DNA from: an uncultured Opitutia bacterium
Lineage (GTDB): Bacteria; Verrucomicrobiota; Verrucomicrobiia; Opitutales; Opitutaceae
Assembly: GCA_903877135.1 (NCBI GenBank)
Contig: CAIRCN010000010.1
Location: 62,001-126,000 of the forward strand
Reading direction: 5' to 3'
Length of the DNA stretch: 64,000 bases
Position 1 is the stretch's first letter. Each line of letters begins with the position of its first letter. Below the pieces are notes generated by a model. The model was given only the letters and a program-made list of their open reading frames with translations. It had not been told where the DNA came from and searched no databases. A program made the translations under genes and the position numbers. This document shows, piece by piece, positions 21,049 through 29,925 of the stretch.

Positions 21049-22392
21049 TTATGCCACCCGCTCGACGATGAGCGGCGGGGGCGTCGGGCGCTTCGGGGCG
21101 AGACGGTAGGCGTTTTTGAAATATTCCAGCGCCTGTTCGAGCTTCGACTCGTCGTTGTAATGGATCATCATCAGCGGCTCGCCCTGCTTCACCTGCGTGC
21201 CGACTTTTTTGATCTCGGAGACGCCGACCGCGTAATCTATCTTGTCGTGCGCATGCATCCTGCCGGCGCCGAGCAAATGCACGCCGCGGGCGATCATCGC
21301 CGCGTTGATGGTGTGCACGTAGCCGCGCTTCGGGGCGGGCAGTTTGCGGATGTGTTTCGCCGCCGGGAACTGGTCCGGATGGTCAATGAACGTGGTGTCA
21401 CCACCCTGCGCCTTGACGAGATCCTTGAACTTCGCGAGCGCAGAGCCGTCGGTCAGGTGGCGCTGCACGGTCTGCTTCGCTGAGAGCGTAGAGCCAGCAA
21501 CACCGGCCAGTCGCACGATTTCCATGCCAAGCTTGAGCACCAGTTCCTTCATGTCCGCGGGGCCTTCGCCCTTCAGCAGCGCGATCGCCTCCTTCACTTC
21601 CAACGCGGTGCCGACGGTGTCGCCGAGCGGCTGGTTCATATCGGTCACGAGCGCCACGCAGCGGCGCTTCATCGAGCGGCCGACCCGCGTCATCGAACGG
21701 GCAAGCTGCTTGGCCTGCTCCAGATCCTTGATGAAGGAGCCGTTGCCCCATTTGACGTCAATCACGAGGCCCTCAGAGCCCTCGGCGAGCTTCTTGGAAA
21801 GGACGCTGCCCGTGATGAGCGGCAGCGACGGGATGGTGCCGGTTTCCTTGCGCAGGGCGTAAAACTTGGCGTCGGCGGGCGCGAGGCCTTCGTTCTGCTG
21901 CACGATCGCGCCGCCGATCCGCGCCAACTGCGCCGTAAACTGCTCGACGGTCGCGGTGGTCTTGAACCCGGCAAAGCAGCCAAGCTTGTCGAGCGTGCTG
22001 ATCACGTAGTCATGCTCGACACCGCACATCATCGGGACCACCACGCCGCTGGCCATTGCGAGTGGCACGAGCACCAAGGCCGTCTTATCGCCGATACCGC
22101 CGGTCGAATACTTGTCGATCTTCGGTTTCGCGATGTGCGAAAGGTCGATGACTTCGCCCGACAGCATCATTTCCTCAGTGAGGTCCGCTGTCTCCTGCGC
22201 CGACATGTTGGAGAAATAGATCGCCATCATCAGCGCCGCCAACTGGTGTTGGGGCATCTCGCCATCAAGCGTGCTATCAATGATATAGCGGATTTCCTCC
22301 TGGGTGAATTCCCCGCCGTCGCGCTTCTTCTCGATCAGAAACTCAAAGGTGGGCTTGATGAACCGGCGGGCCGGAATGGTGCGTTTCGTCAT
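21049..22392 (-). CDS. Thymidine/pyrimidine-nucleoside phosphorylase, divergent
   Basis: Reversible phosphorolysis of thymidine or uridine to base plus (deoxy)ribose-1-phosphate. 447 aa with the family layout: helical N-domain (FTQEEIRYIIDSTLDGEMP), glycine loop YSTGGIGDKTALVLVPLA (about residue 93), LPLITGSVLSKKLAEG with the substrate Arg/Ser/Lys region, DVKWGNGSF, and the C-terminal domain. Two departures are notable: the family K-H-S-T-G-G is KYSTGG here, and the signature S-G-R-G-L-G-H-T-G-G-T-x-D is replaced by CGVEHDYVISTLD (about 117-129). The rest of the active site is kept. ATG at 22392 (MTKRTIPAR) fits the family N-terminus. Activity as annotated is likely but not assured. Confidence 0.8.
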   Translation of the reverse strand: MTKRTIPARRFIKPTFEFLIEKKRDGGEFTQEEIRYIIDSTLDGEMPQHQLAALMMAIYFSNMSAQETADLTEEMMLSGEVIDLSHIAKPKIDKYSTGGIGDKTALVLVPLAMASGVVVPMMCGVEHDYVISTLDKLGCFAGFKTTATVEQFTAQLARIGGAIVQQNEGLAPADAKFYALRKETGTIPSLPLITGSVLSKKLAEGSEGLVIDVKWGNGSFIKDLEQAKQLARSMTRVGRSMKRRCVALVTDMNQPLGDTVGTALEVKEAIALLKGEGPADMKELVLKLGMEIVRLAGVAGSTLSAKQTVQRHLTDGSALAKFKDLVKAQGGDTTFIDHPDQFPAAKHIRKLPAPKRGYVHTINAAMIARGVHLLGAGRMHAHDKIDYAVGVSEIKKVGTQVKQGEPLMMIHYNDESKLEQALEYFKNAYRLAPKRPTPPPLIVERVA

Positions 22393-22800
22393 GTGTATAG
22401 GGTGTGAACAACCGCGGTAGCCCGCGGCGCGGAAAAGGATTCGATCAAGCCTACTTATAGTGATTTGTCGAGTTAAAACCACCCGCTGGTCGCGGCCAAT
22501 TCCAACGGCTGCAACATGCCGCCCCAGTAATTTTTTCCCGCGCACATTCTATTTAGCGACCATAAGACGCTCACAACAGGTGAGATGATCGACTTTCATT
22601 TTGGAGTGCGGCGCATAGAAACGCTCGCGGGCGACTTGCTGCACGTTTTGCCTGATCGCCGACAGAGGTAAAAGCGCGCGCCAACCGGCGACCGCGAGTC
22701 TATCCCGTGCATACCGGTCAAACGTGGGCCCCGGGCTGGCTTTCGAGCCTTCCGAGCAAGAGGCTTGCCTCGAGCGCACGGGTTTTCGTTTCCTCGCGGG
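22393..22800. other. Intergenic gap between phosphorylase and argS
   Basis: About 408 bases between two divergent genes. The part near 22430-22480 and 22540-22610 is AT-richer than the surroundings and probably holds both promoters, but I see no convincing -35/-10 pair, no riboswitch-like or T-box-like structure, and no ORF with protein character. A minor hairpin CCGCGGTAGCCCGCGG lies near 22410. Confidence 0.5.
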
Positions 22801-24567
22801 ATGCAAGTTGCCTTCAACCTCGCCGCCGCGCTCGACACGACCCTCCAGGCTGCCGCCCACGCAGCCGGTCTCGCCGCCGCCGAAGCTTTCCGGCCCGAGG
22901 TGCGCACTGCCGATCCTCAACACGGCGACTTCCAGGCCAACGGCGTGCTTGGCTACGCGAAGGCCCGAAAGCTCAATCCCCGCGCCGTTGCCACGCAACT
23001 GGTCGCCGCCCTCCCCGCCGCCTTTAGCGAACATTGCGCCGTCACCGTCGCTGGCCCCGGTTTTATCAATTTCACCCTGAAGCCAGCCGCCCTGCTCGCC
23101 TGGCTGTGCGCCCACGATTCCGCCGCGCACCTCCGTGCCGGGGCCGCCGCCGCGCATGCCGTTCAGACCTGGGTGGTCGATTACTCATCGCCCAACACCG
23201 CGAAGCAGATGCACGTTGGCCATCTCCGCTCCGCGGTAATCGGCGAGGCCATCTGCCGGCTCCTCGCGTTCACTGGCGCCCGCGTCATCCGCGACAACCA
23301 CCTCGGCGACTGGGGCACAGGGTTCGGCAAACTGCTCTGGGCTTACGAGCGCCATCTCGATAGCAACTCGCTCGCGACCGACGCCCTCGAAGAATTCGAG
23401 CGCCTCTACAAGATTGGCCACAATGCCGCCGAGTCAGACCCTGCCGTGATGAACCAGGCCCGCGCTGAGCTCGTGAAACTCCAGTCCCGCGATCCGGTGA
23501 GCCTGGCACGATGGAAGACGATCAACGACTGCTCACTCGCAGCTTTTCAACAAATCTACGACCGCCTCGGCATCAATTTCGACTGTCACCTCGGCGAATC
23601 CTTTTACTACGACAAGGTCGACCGCGTATACCGCGAGCTCACGGACACCATCCCACCCCTCGCCGAAATCAGCGAGGGCGCGCTCGTGGTTTTTCACCCC
23701 GAGCATCCGCGGTTCAAGACGCAGCCCTTCCTCATTCGCAAAACCGACGGTGCCTCGAACTACGCCACCACCGACCTCGCGACCGCGCTCTATCGCGCCG
23801 AGCATTTCCATGCCGACGGCGTCGTCGTTCTCACCGATTTTCGCCAAGGCGATCACTTCGAGCAGCTGTTTCTCACGGTGAAAAAATGGTTCGCCGCGAA
23901 ACACTACCGCCTGCCCGAGCTGCACCATGTCACCTTCGGCGCCGTCACCGGCGAGGACGGCAAGGCGCTCAAGACCCGTGATGGCGATGTGATCAAATTG
24001 AAGGACTTGCTCGACGAGGCCGTGGAGCGCGCCTTCACCATCGTCACCGAGAAGAATTCCGAACTACCCGAGCCTGAGCGCCGCGACATCGCGCGTGTCG
24101 TCGGCGTTGGCGCTGTGCAATACGCCGACCTCGCGCAAAATCGCAACAGCAATTACGTCTTTTCGTGGGACAAAACACTCGCCCTCGACGGCAATACCGC
24201 GCCCTACCTCCTCTACGCCGTCACGCGCGTCCACTCGATTTTCCGAAAACTCGGTGTCGCGCCCGGCGACCCCGCGACTGAATCGCTAGCCTCGGCGCTC
24301 GAAACGCCCGCCGAGCTCGCCCTCGCCCGCCAGCTCGTGAAGTTCCCCAACGCGCTCGACACCGCCCTCGCCACCCTGCGCCCGCACTTCCTCTGCCTCT
24401 ACCTCTACGATCTCGCCGGCGAGTTCAGCTCGTTCTACAACGCCGACAAAGTCGCCGTGGACGATCCCGCCATCCGCGCCCGCCGGCTGCTCCTCTGCGC
24501 TCGCACTTTGCTCCTGCTCGAGACCGGCCTGGACCTCCTCGGCCTCCGCACGCTGACGCGCATGTGA
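22801..24567 (+). CDS. argS: Arginyl-tRNA synthetase
   Basis: Charges tRNA-Arg in the cytoplasm. 588 residues: N-terminal Add1 domain, class I catalytic core with SSPNTAKQMHVGHLRSA (HIGH motif, about residue 138), RDNHLGDWGTGFGKLLWAY, the ArgRS variant of the KMSK loop KALKTRDGDVIKL, and a C-terminal anticodon-binding DALR domain ending LLLLETGLDLLGL.TLTRM. ATG at 22801 gives the typical short N-terminus; a longer frame from 22765 is less likely. It stands alone with no obvious operon partner. Confidence 0.96.
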   Translation: MQVAFNLAAALDTTLQAAAHAAGLAAAEAFRPEVRTADPQHGDFQANGVLGYAKARKLNPRAVATQLVAALPAAFSEHCAVTVAGPGFINFTLKPAALLAWLCAHDSAAHLRAGAAAAHAVQTWVVDYSSPNTAKQMHVGHLRSAVIGEAICRLLAFTGARVIRDNHLGDWGTGFGKLLWAYERHLDSNSLATDALEEFERLYKIGHNAAESDPAVMNQARAELVKLQSRDPVSLARWKTINDCSLAAFQQIYDRLGINFDCHLGESFYYDKVDRVYRELTDTIPPLAEISEGALVVFHPEHPRFKTQPFLIRKTDGASNYATTDLATALYRAEHFHADGVVVLTDFRQGDHFEQLFLTVKKWFAAKHYRLPELHHVTFGAVTGEDGKALKTRDGDVIKLKDLLDEAVERAFTIVTEKNSELPEPERRDIARVVGVGAVQYADLAQNRNSNYVFSWDKTLALDGNTAPYLLYAVTRVHSIFRKLGVAPGDPATESLASALETPAELALARQLVKFPNALDTALATLRPHFLCLYLYDLAGEFSSFYNADKVAVDDPAIRARRLLLCARTLLLLETGLDLLGLRTLTRM

Positions 24568-24642
24568 TTCACATCATTTATTTTCCGTTTTTCAGCAGCT
24601 AATTTCTTGATTTGAATGTTCGCGTAAACTCCATTTTCACTC

Positions 24643-25559
24643 GTGAACACCCCTACCCCATTATGCTTTCTACAATTGCTATTGGCAGCCTGCGTGACCC
24701 TCTCGGCCAGAACGCCTCACGTGCTCAAACACCGGTCCTAACTTCGAACGGTTTGGAAAAAATTGAGGACTACCAGCAAACTGGGGCCAACAGCACTACC
24801 GGACCATTTGGCTATCGCTTCAATCTCGCTGTCGGTGGTTCCAATCCCGGGAGTCTTACCGCCACATTGACTCCGCCCTCCAACACGCCACTCGGGCCAT
24901 CTTCCCTCGCGCCGAAATATAGCGGACCTTATTCTGATTCATCTTTTTCCACCACCGGCCTGCCCACCCTAGCCGATGGAAACTTCACCATTACTGTTGG
25001 CACCTCTAGCTCGACACTGAACTCTACCAGCGACCTATTTCCTTCTGCCATTCCCCTCGTAAATGGAGCCGGCATGACGTGGAGCGGAGAAAACCTCATC
25101 GTGAATGCCGACATAGCGAACACTTTCAACTTCAACACCCGTGCTTCAAATTTCGCGACCAACGGGTTTCCAAAAAATTCTATCTCATTAACCCAATGGG
25201 GCGGCAGCATTTCTTTGCTCATCTACGACGCCCAGAATCAACCTTTCGCTGGGACCGGTTCAACTGCGCTAAAGGGCCAAAGCGCGCTCACTTCGTTTGA
25301 TCTCCCCGCAAACACATTGACAGCGGGCATGACTTATACTGCCACGCTCGAATTCAATATTCTCGTCGCGGTGGACACAACAGGAGCGATAGCCAGGGAT
25401 TTTTAAGGCGCCGCTACCTACGCGCTCTACGGCACGCAGACGCATCTCACAATCATTGCCGTGCCTGAGCCCGCGAACGCCGCGGTCATTGCGGCGTCTG
25501 TTGCTTTTATCGCCATGTCTGCTCGCACCTACTGGCAGCGCCGTAGATCTGCCGCGTGA
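24643..25559 (+). pseudogene. Broken PEP-CTERM exported protein gene
   Basis: Three pieces of one former gene lie in order. From a GTG at 24643 one frame reads a signal-peptide-like segment (PLCFLQLLLAACVTLSA) and stops near 24741. From about 24710 another frame gives a Ser/Thr/Gly/Asn-rich beta-type passenger (TPVLTSNGLEKIEDYQQTG ... MTYTATLEFNILVAVD) that ends in TAA at 25404-25406. Read through that stop, the same frame continues 50 codons to TGA at 25557-25559 and contains VPEPANAAVIAASVAF followed by a basic tail (RRRSAA), a classic PEP-CTERM anchor. A frameshift plus a nonsense codon thus separate sorting signals from the passenger. Base composition is clearly less GC-rich than the neighbours. 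Confidence 0.75.
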
Positions 25560-25635
25560 TCGTTCGCCCGGCGTTTTCTCGGTTTATCACTAAACTCTTG
25601 CCGCTCTCCGCCCCGGCGGCCACAGTCGCCGTCCT

Positions 25636-26385
25636 ATGGCCATGGAGGAACTTTACATCCGCAATCCCACGGAAACCGAGGCCCGCGGCCCGTTCAATCT
25701 CGAGAAGGTCACCTCGCTCGTCGAGGCTGGTCAGGTCACGCCCGACACCCTGTTCTACGACACCACGACGGAGCAATGGACCGCCATCGGCACCAACGCC
25801 GTGATGAAAGACCTGCTGTTTCCCGAGAAGAAGAAACTCACGGTCCGGGCGAAACCAAAGATCGAGGCGCTTAACCAGGAAAAGGACAGCCGTCCGCCCA
25901 TCACGGTTGACGACATGCTGGCCGCCGCCGAAGGCCGCACCGACGACACCAAGGACAAGGCCGACCCCACCGAGGCCATGGCCCGCGCGGCAAATCTCGG
26001 CCGCTGGGCCGCGATCCTCATGCTCCTCGTCAGCGCTGCTGGCGAAGTGCTCCCCTCGACCGATGTGGCGATGTCTATGGACCCGATGAAAATCCTCGGC
26101 AGCCCGCTAGTGATTCTCGGCGCCCTCGATCTGCTGCTGGCCGTCATGCTGAGCCTCGGCGTCGTCACGCTCTACCCGTTCGTGCGTTTTCGCGCCGCCC
26201 TCGGCCTCGGCTTTCTCGGTTTCATATTTTGGACGCACGGACAAGCCGCTTCGCTGCTCCTGCTCGCGGCCGGTTCGAGCGGCCTCTACTTGAGCACCGT
26301 GTTCGTGAGCTACCTTCCGGTTGGCCTTGCGGCGCTGGCCGGGCTCGGCGGGCTCGGCTTGCTGACCTGGAGAATGATTTCCTGA
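25636..26385 (+). CDS. GYF_2-domain membrane protein
   Basis: A 249-residue protein with an N-terminal GYF_2-type domain (residues 5-60: ARGPFNLEKVTSLVEAGQV, TLFYDTTTEQWTAIG), a charged linker (about 65-120), and four hydrophobic helices (WAAILMLLVSAAGEVL, SPLVILGALDLLLAVMLSLG, ALGLGFLGFIFWTHG, VGLAALAGLGGLGLL). GYF_2 domains are thought to mediate protein contacts in bacteria. It is followed after 25 nt by the BrkB-like gene in the same direction, so the two probably form an operon. Function is unknown; an envelope-associated role is inferred. A start at the second ATG (25642) is equally possible. Confidence 0.75.
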   Translation: MAMEELYIRNPTETEARGPFNLEKVTSLVEAGQVTPDTLFYDTTTEQWTAIGTNAVMKDLLFPEKKKLTVRAKPKIEALNQEKDSRPPITVDDMLAAAEGRTDDTKDKADPTEAMARAANLGRWAAILMLLVSAAGEVLPSTDVAMSMDPMKILGSPLVILGALDLLLAVMLSLGVVTLYPFVRFRAALGLGFLGFIFWTHGQAASLLLLAAGSSGLYLSTVFVSYLPVGLAALAGLGGLGLLTWRMIS

Positions 26386-26410
26386 TCGCGTTTCTGTTTT
26401 CGCTCCCCGC

Positions 26411-27916
26411 ATGCCCTCGCTGGCCGATCACTGGGGAAAAGCTGTCCGCCACTACCGCGAGACGATCTGGCAGCCGGATCACCTGAAAGACCAGTCGCTG
26501 CGCGGCCGCATTTACGCGATGCTGCGGGTGTTCTCGATCACGTTCACCGTCTTCAGGGAGACCAACGCCGCCAGCCGTGCCGCCGCACTCAGCTTCAGCT
26601 CGCTGCTCGGGCTCGGCCCGGTCATCGCCCTCGTGGTGCTCGTCGCCGGCTTTGCGCTGGGCACGAAGGAAGATCCCGACCGCGTCGTGAACACGCTTAA
26701 CCGCATCATCAAGTTCGTCGCCCCGCAGATCAACCAATACGAAAACCTCTCCACCCCGGCCCAAGGCGCCGCCGCGCTCGCCGCCGATGGGCGCGCGCCC
26801 ACGGTGATGCTCAACGCCAAGCTCGTGGACCTCCTCAACGGCATCATCGACGCCGCCCAGTCGGGCTCCGCCGGCGTTTACGGCGCCCTCTCCCTGATCC
26901 TGATTGTCCTGCTGCTGTTCAGTTCGATCGAGGATGAGTTCAACGCCATCTGGGGCGTGCGCACCGGCCGCACCCTGCTCATGCGCGTGGCGTTCTACTG
27001 GACCATCCTCACCTTGGGCGCCGTGCTCTTTTTCGCCGCCATCACCCTGCTCGGCGCCGGCACGTTCATCAACGTGTTTATGGAGCGCCTCCCCTTCGGC
27101 GCCGAACTGCTCCGCGTCCTCGGCTGGTCGCTGCCGCTGTTTTCCTTCACCCTGCTCGTGTCGCTGCTGACACTGTTCTACCGCGTCGTCCCCAACACCC
27201 GCGTGTTCTGGGGTGCCGCGGCCACCGGCGCGTTGGTGGTGGCGGCCTTGCTACTCCTCAATAATTACATCGCGTTCCTCTACCTGCGCCGCGTTTTCCT
27301 CACAAAAAGCCTCTACGGTTCGCTCGGCCTTCTCCCGGTTCTGATGCTGGGCCTTTTCATCTTCTGGCTCTATGTCCTGATCGGCGGCATCATCAGCTAC
27401 GCCGTCCAAAACGCCCACGTGCGCAACAGCCAAGCGGCCTGGTCGCAGCTCTCCGAGGCCATGCGCGAGCGCCTCTCGCTTGTGGTGCTGCTCACCATCT
27501 GCCGCCGTTTCCAAACCTGCCTCCCGCCCATCACCGCCTCGGCCCTCGGCATCCTGCTCAATCTGCCCACGCAGCTCCTCAACGAATGCCTCAACCGCCT
27601 CGTCGACATGCGGCTCATCACCCCGCTGCCGCCGGCCACTGGCACGCCCAGCACCGCGCTGCTTTACCAACCCGCCCGCCCCCTCAACCGCATCAGCCTC
27701 CTCGAATTCAAAAACCTCAACGCGCACCTCGGCAATGATCCCCCGGGTGCCACGCTCGAGTGCATCGATCCCATTTTGCCCTGTTACCAAGCCGTCTGCG
27801 ACAGTCTCGGCCAGCAGGAACTCTTTCAGAAATCCTTAGAGCGACTCATCGAAGAATTCGACTTCGACATCTCCCGCCCCCCGTTTGCCCTCGGGGAACG
27901 GCCGGCCAGCCACTGA
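26411..27916 (+). CDS. YihY/BrkB-family membrane protein
   Basis: A 501-residue integral membrane protein of the YihY (BrkB, formerly misnamed RNase BN) family. Family features are the N-terminal NAASRAAALSFSSLLGLGP, about six transmembrane helices to residue 340, and the internal YGSLGLLPVLMLGLFIFW segment. The C-terminal 150 residues form a soluble winged-helix-like extension (CLPPITASALGILLNLP..LLNECLNRLVDMRLI). Its molecular role is not established; members are often described as envelope or transport proteins. It lies between the GYF_2 and SurA-N genes. Confidence 0.85.
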   Translation: MPSLADHWGKAVRHYRETIWQPDHLKDQSLRGRIYAMLRVFSITFTVFRETNAASRAAALSFSSLLGLGPVIALVVLVAGFALGTKEDPDRVVNTLNRIIKFVAPQINQYENLSTPAQGAAALAADGRAPTVMLNAKLVDLLNGIIDAAQSGSAGVYGALSLILIVLLLFSSIEDEFNAIWGVRTGRTLLMRVAFYWTILTLGAVLFFAAITLLGAGTFINVFMERLPFGAELLRVLGWSLPLFSFTLLVSLLTLFYRVVPNTRVFWGAAATGALVVAALLLLNNYIAFLYLRRVFLTKSLYGSLGLLPVLMLGLFIFWLYVLIGGIISYAVQNAHVRNSQAAWSQLSEAMRERLSLVVLLTICRRFQTCLPPITASALGILLNLPTQLLNECLNRLVDMRLITPLPPATGTPSTALLYQPARPLNRISLLEFKNLNAHLGNDPPGATLECIDPILPCYQAVCDSLGQQELFQKSLERLIEEFDFDISRPPFALGERPASH

Positions 27917-28014
27917 GGACTGACCGTCAGCCACTGCATGCAACGGTAACGGCCCCGCCCCACTTCGCCCTTGCCACACGCCCGGCGCAACCTACCGTCC
28001 GACGTTTTCTCCCC

Positions 28015-29685
28015 ATGATTTCCTGGATTCAGCGCTACTTCCAACATCACTTCAAACTCGTCTTTGCAGTGCTGCTTTTCATCATGGCCCTCCCGCTTGT
28101 GTGGGTCTTCAACCCCTCCTCCGGCGTCGGTAGGGGCGACCAGCGCTCGGTCGAGCGCCGCTTCTTCGGCTACAACCTCGGTTCGCAGGAAGATCAGGGC
28201 CGGCTCATCGGCGACGCCAGTCTCAGCGCCCAACTCCAGGCCGGCTATGCCGCGCTCGAAGGCGACCAGCTCCAGAACTACGCGCTCCAGCGCGCCGCCG
28301 CCCTCGCCCTCGCCGACCAACTCCACGTGCCCGTCAGCAGCAAGCAGGAGGTAGCCGACTACATCAAAAATCTCCGCCTCTTCGCCGGCGACGATGGCCA
28401 GTTCGACGCCCAGCGCTACGCCGGCTTCCGCGACTCCCTAAAGACCAACCCCCGCATGACCGAAGCCACTGTCAGCCGCGTCCTCGCTGACGATGTGCGC
28501 TCGGAAAAAATTCAGAAACTCATCACCGGCCCCGGCTACGTGCTGCCGGCCGACGTCAAGACCCAGCTCGACCGCGCCGACTCCGTATGGACGCTCGGCG
28601 TCGCCAGCGTTGACTTCGCGAGCTTTAATCCCGCGATTGCCACGCCCGCGGCGGAGCTTGAAAAATTCTTCGCTGAAAATTCCTTCCGCTACGAGATTCC
28701 GCCCCGCATCGTCGTCAGCCGGGCCGATTTCTCTGCCCTCACCTACATAGGCGCCGTCAGCGTTACCGAGAGCGAAGTTCGGGCGTTTTACGACGCCAAC
28801 CCCGAACGCTTCCCAAAACCGCCCGCCAACCCCAAGGCCACGGCACCCGCCAGGACCAATGCTACCGCCGAATACACGGCCGTGCGCGGGCAGGTCGAGT
28901 CCACCCTGAAGCTCGACCGCGCCCGGCGTCTTGCCGCCAAAGCCGCCTCCGACCTCTCCTACGCCCTATATGAGGGCAAGATCACCCCCGGCACCCCGGC
29001 CTTTGAGCAATTGCTCGCCGCGCAAAAAATCACGCTCCGCCCTCTCGCGCCCTTCACGCAGCGCGAAGGCCCCCCCGAGTTCACCGGCTCCCCCGAAGTT
29101 GCCACCGAGGCCTTCAAGCTCGGGCCGGGCCGCGCCTACTCCGACGCCGTGACCGTCCCGACCGGCGCCGTCGTGCTGTTCTGGAAGGAACTTCTCCCCG
29201 CGCGCAAACCGCTGTTCGCCGAGGTGCGCGTGAAGGTGGCTGCCGACTACGTCGCCGGCGAAAAGACCAAACGCTTCGTCGAGCTCGGCCGGACGCTACG
29301 CGCGCTCCTCGAAACCCGGCTCAAGGCCGGCGACACCTTTGTGAAAGCCGTGACCGCCGCCGCGACCGGCACCAGCGCCAAAATCGAGGGCACGATGCTC
29401 GCGCCCTTCACGCGCCGCCAGCCGCCCAAGGACATCGACCAATCGGTCGCGGCCACCATCGACCGCCTCGAAAAAGGCCGCTTCAGCGACATGGTCATCG
29501 GCCGCGAAAAGGGCCTGCTCGTTTACGCTGCGGACAGGAAATCCCCCGACCTCAGCGAGACGAGCCCGGGTTTCGCCTCGATGCGCAACCAGATGGCGCT
29601 GATGAACGCCCGCATGAGCGCCAGCAGCTACCTCGGCGAAATCGTCGAGCAGGAGCTCAAGAAGTCCGAACCCGCGGTGAAGTGA
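28015..29685 (+). CDS. SurA N-terminal-domain (PpiD-like) periplasmic folding factor
   Basis: A 556-residue inner-membrane-anchored protein: one N-terminal helix (FKLVFAVLLFIMALPLVWVF), then a SurA/PpiD-type helical chaperone domain (about 40-190, with LQNYALQRAAALALADQLHVPV) and a second long helical/beta region. I see no convincing parvulin (PPIC) signature in the middle, so it may be a chaperone without isomerase activity. Members of this group hold outer-membrane proteins on their way out; the TolC-type gene next downstream would be a plausible client. ATG at 28015 begins directly before the anchor. The family call is moderate. Confidence 0.7.
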   Translation: MISWIQRYFQHHFKLVFAVLLFIMALPLVWVFNPSSGVGRGDQRSVERRFFGYNLGSQEDQGRLIGDASLSAQLQAGYAALEGDQLQNYALQRAAALALADQLHVPVSSKQEVADYIKNLRLFAGDDGQFDAQRYAGFRDSLKTNPRMTEATVSRVLADDVRSEKIQKLITGPGYVLPADVKTQLDRADSVWTLGVASVDFASFNPAIATPAAELEKFFAENSFRYEIPPRIVVSRADFSALTYIGAVSVTESEVRAFYDANPERFPKPPANPKATAPARTNATAEYTAVRGQVESTLKLDRARRLAAKAASDLSYALYEGKITPGTPAFEQLLAAQKITLRPLAPFTQREGPPEFTGSPEVATEAFKLGPGRAYSDAVTVPTGAVVLFWKELLPARKPLFAEVRVKVAADYVAGEKTKRFVELGRTLRALLETRLKAGDTFVKAVTAAATGTSAKIEGTMLAPFTRRQPPKDIDQSVAATIDRLEKGRFSDMVIGREKGLLVYAADRKSPDLSETSPGFASMRNQMALMNARMSASSYLGEIVEQELKKSEPAVK

Positions 29686-29925
29686 GTTGACGGCCCTAGG
29701 CGCCCGCCGCCGCATGGCCGACCACTCATCCCCCCAGCCAACCGCTCGCCCTGTTTCGCCTCGAAACCGGGCCGGCGGGCCCTGAGTCTGTGCGTGCCAT
29801 GCCGCCCGCTTTCCACGCCCCTCCCGCCCGTCTTGCCGCCGCGCCGGAAGCTGGCCGCGAAAAGCAGTAACTTTTCGACACCGGCTGTGTTCTCCCTCTC
29901 AATCGCCGCTCACTCCATTTTTCTT

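Noticed and set aside
24562-24574. CRP-like palindrome ATGTGATTCACAT overlapping the argS stop codon
   Set aside because: A CRP site needs TGTGA and TCACA separated by 6 nt; here they are separated by 1 nt, and no promoter follows.
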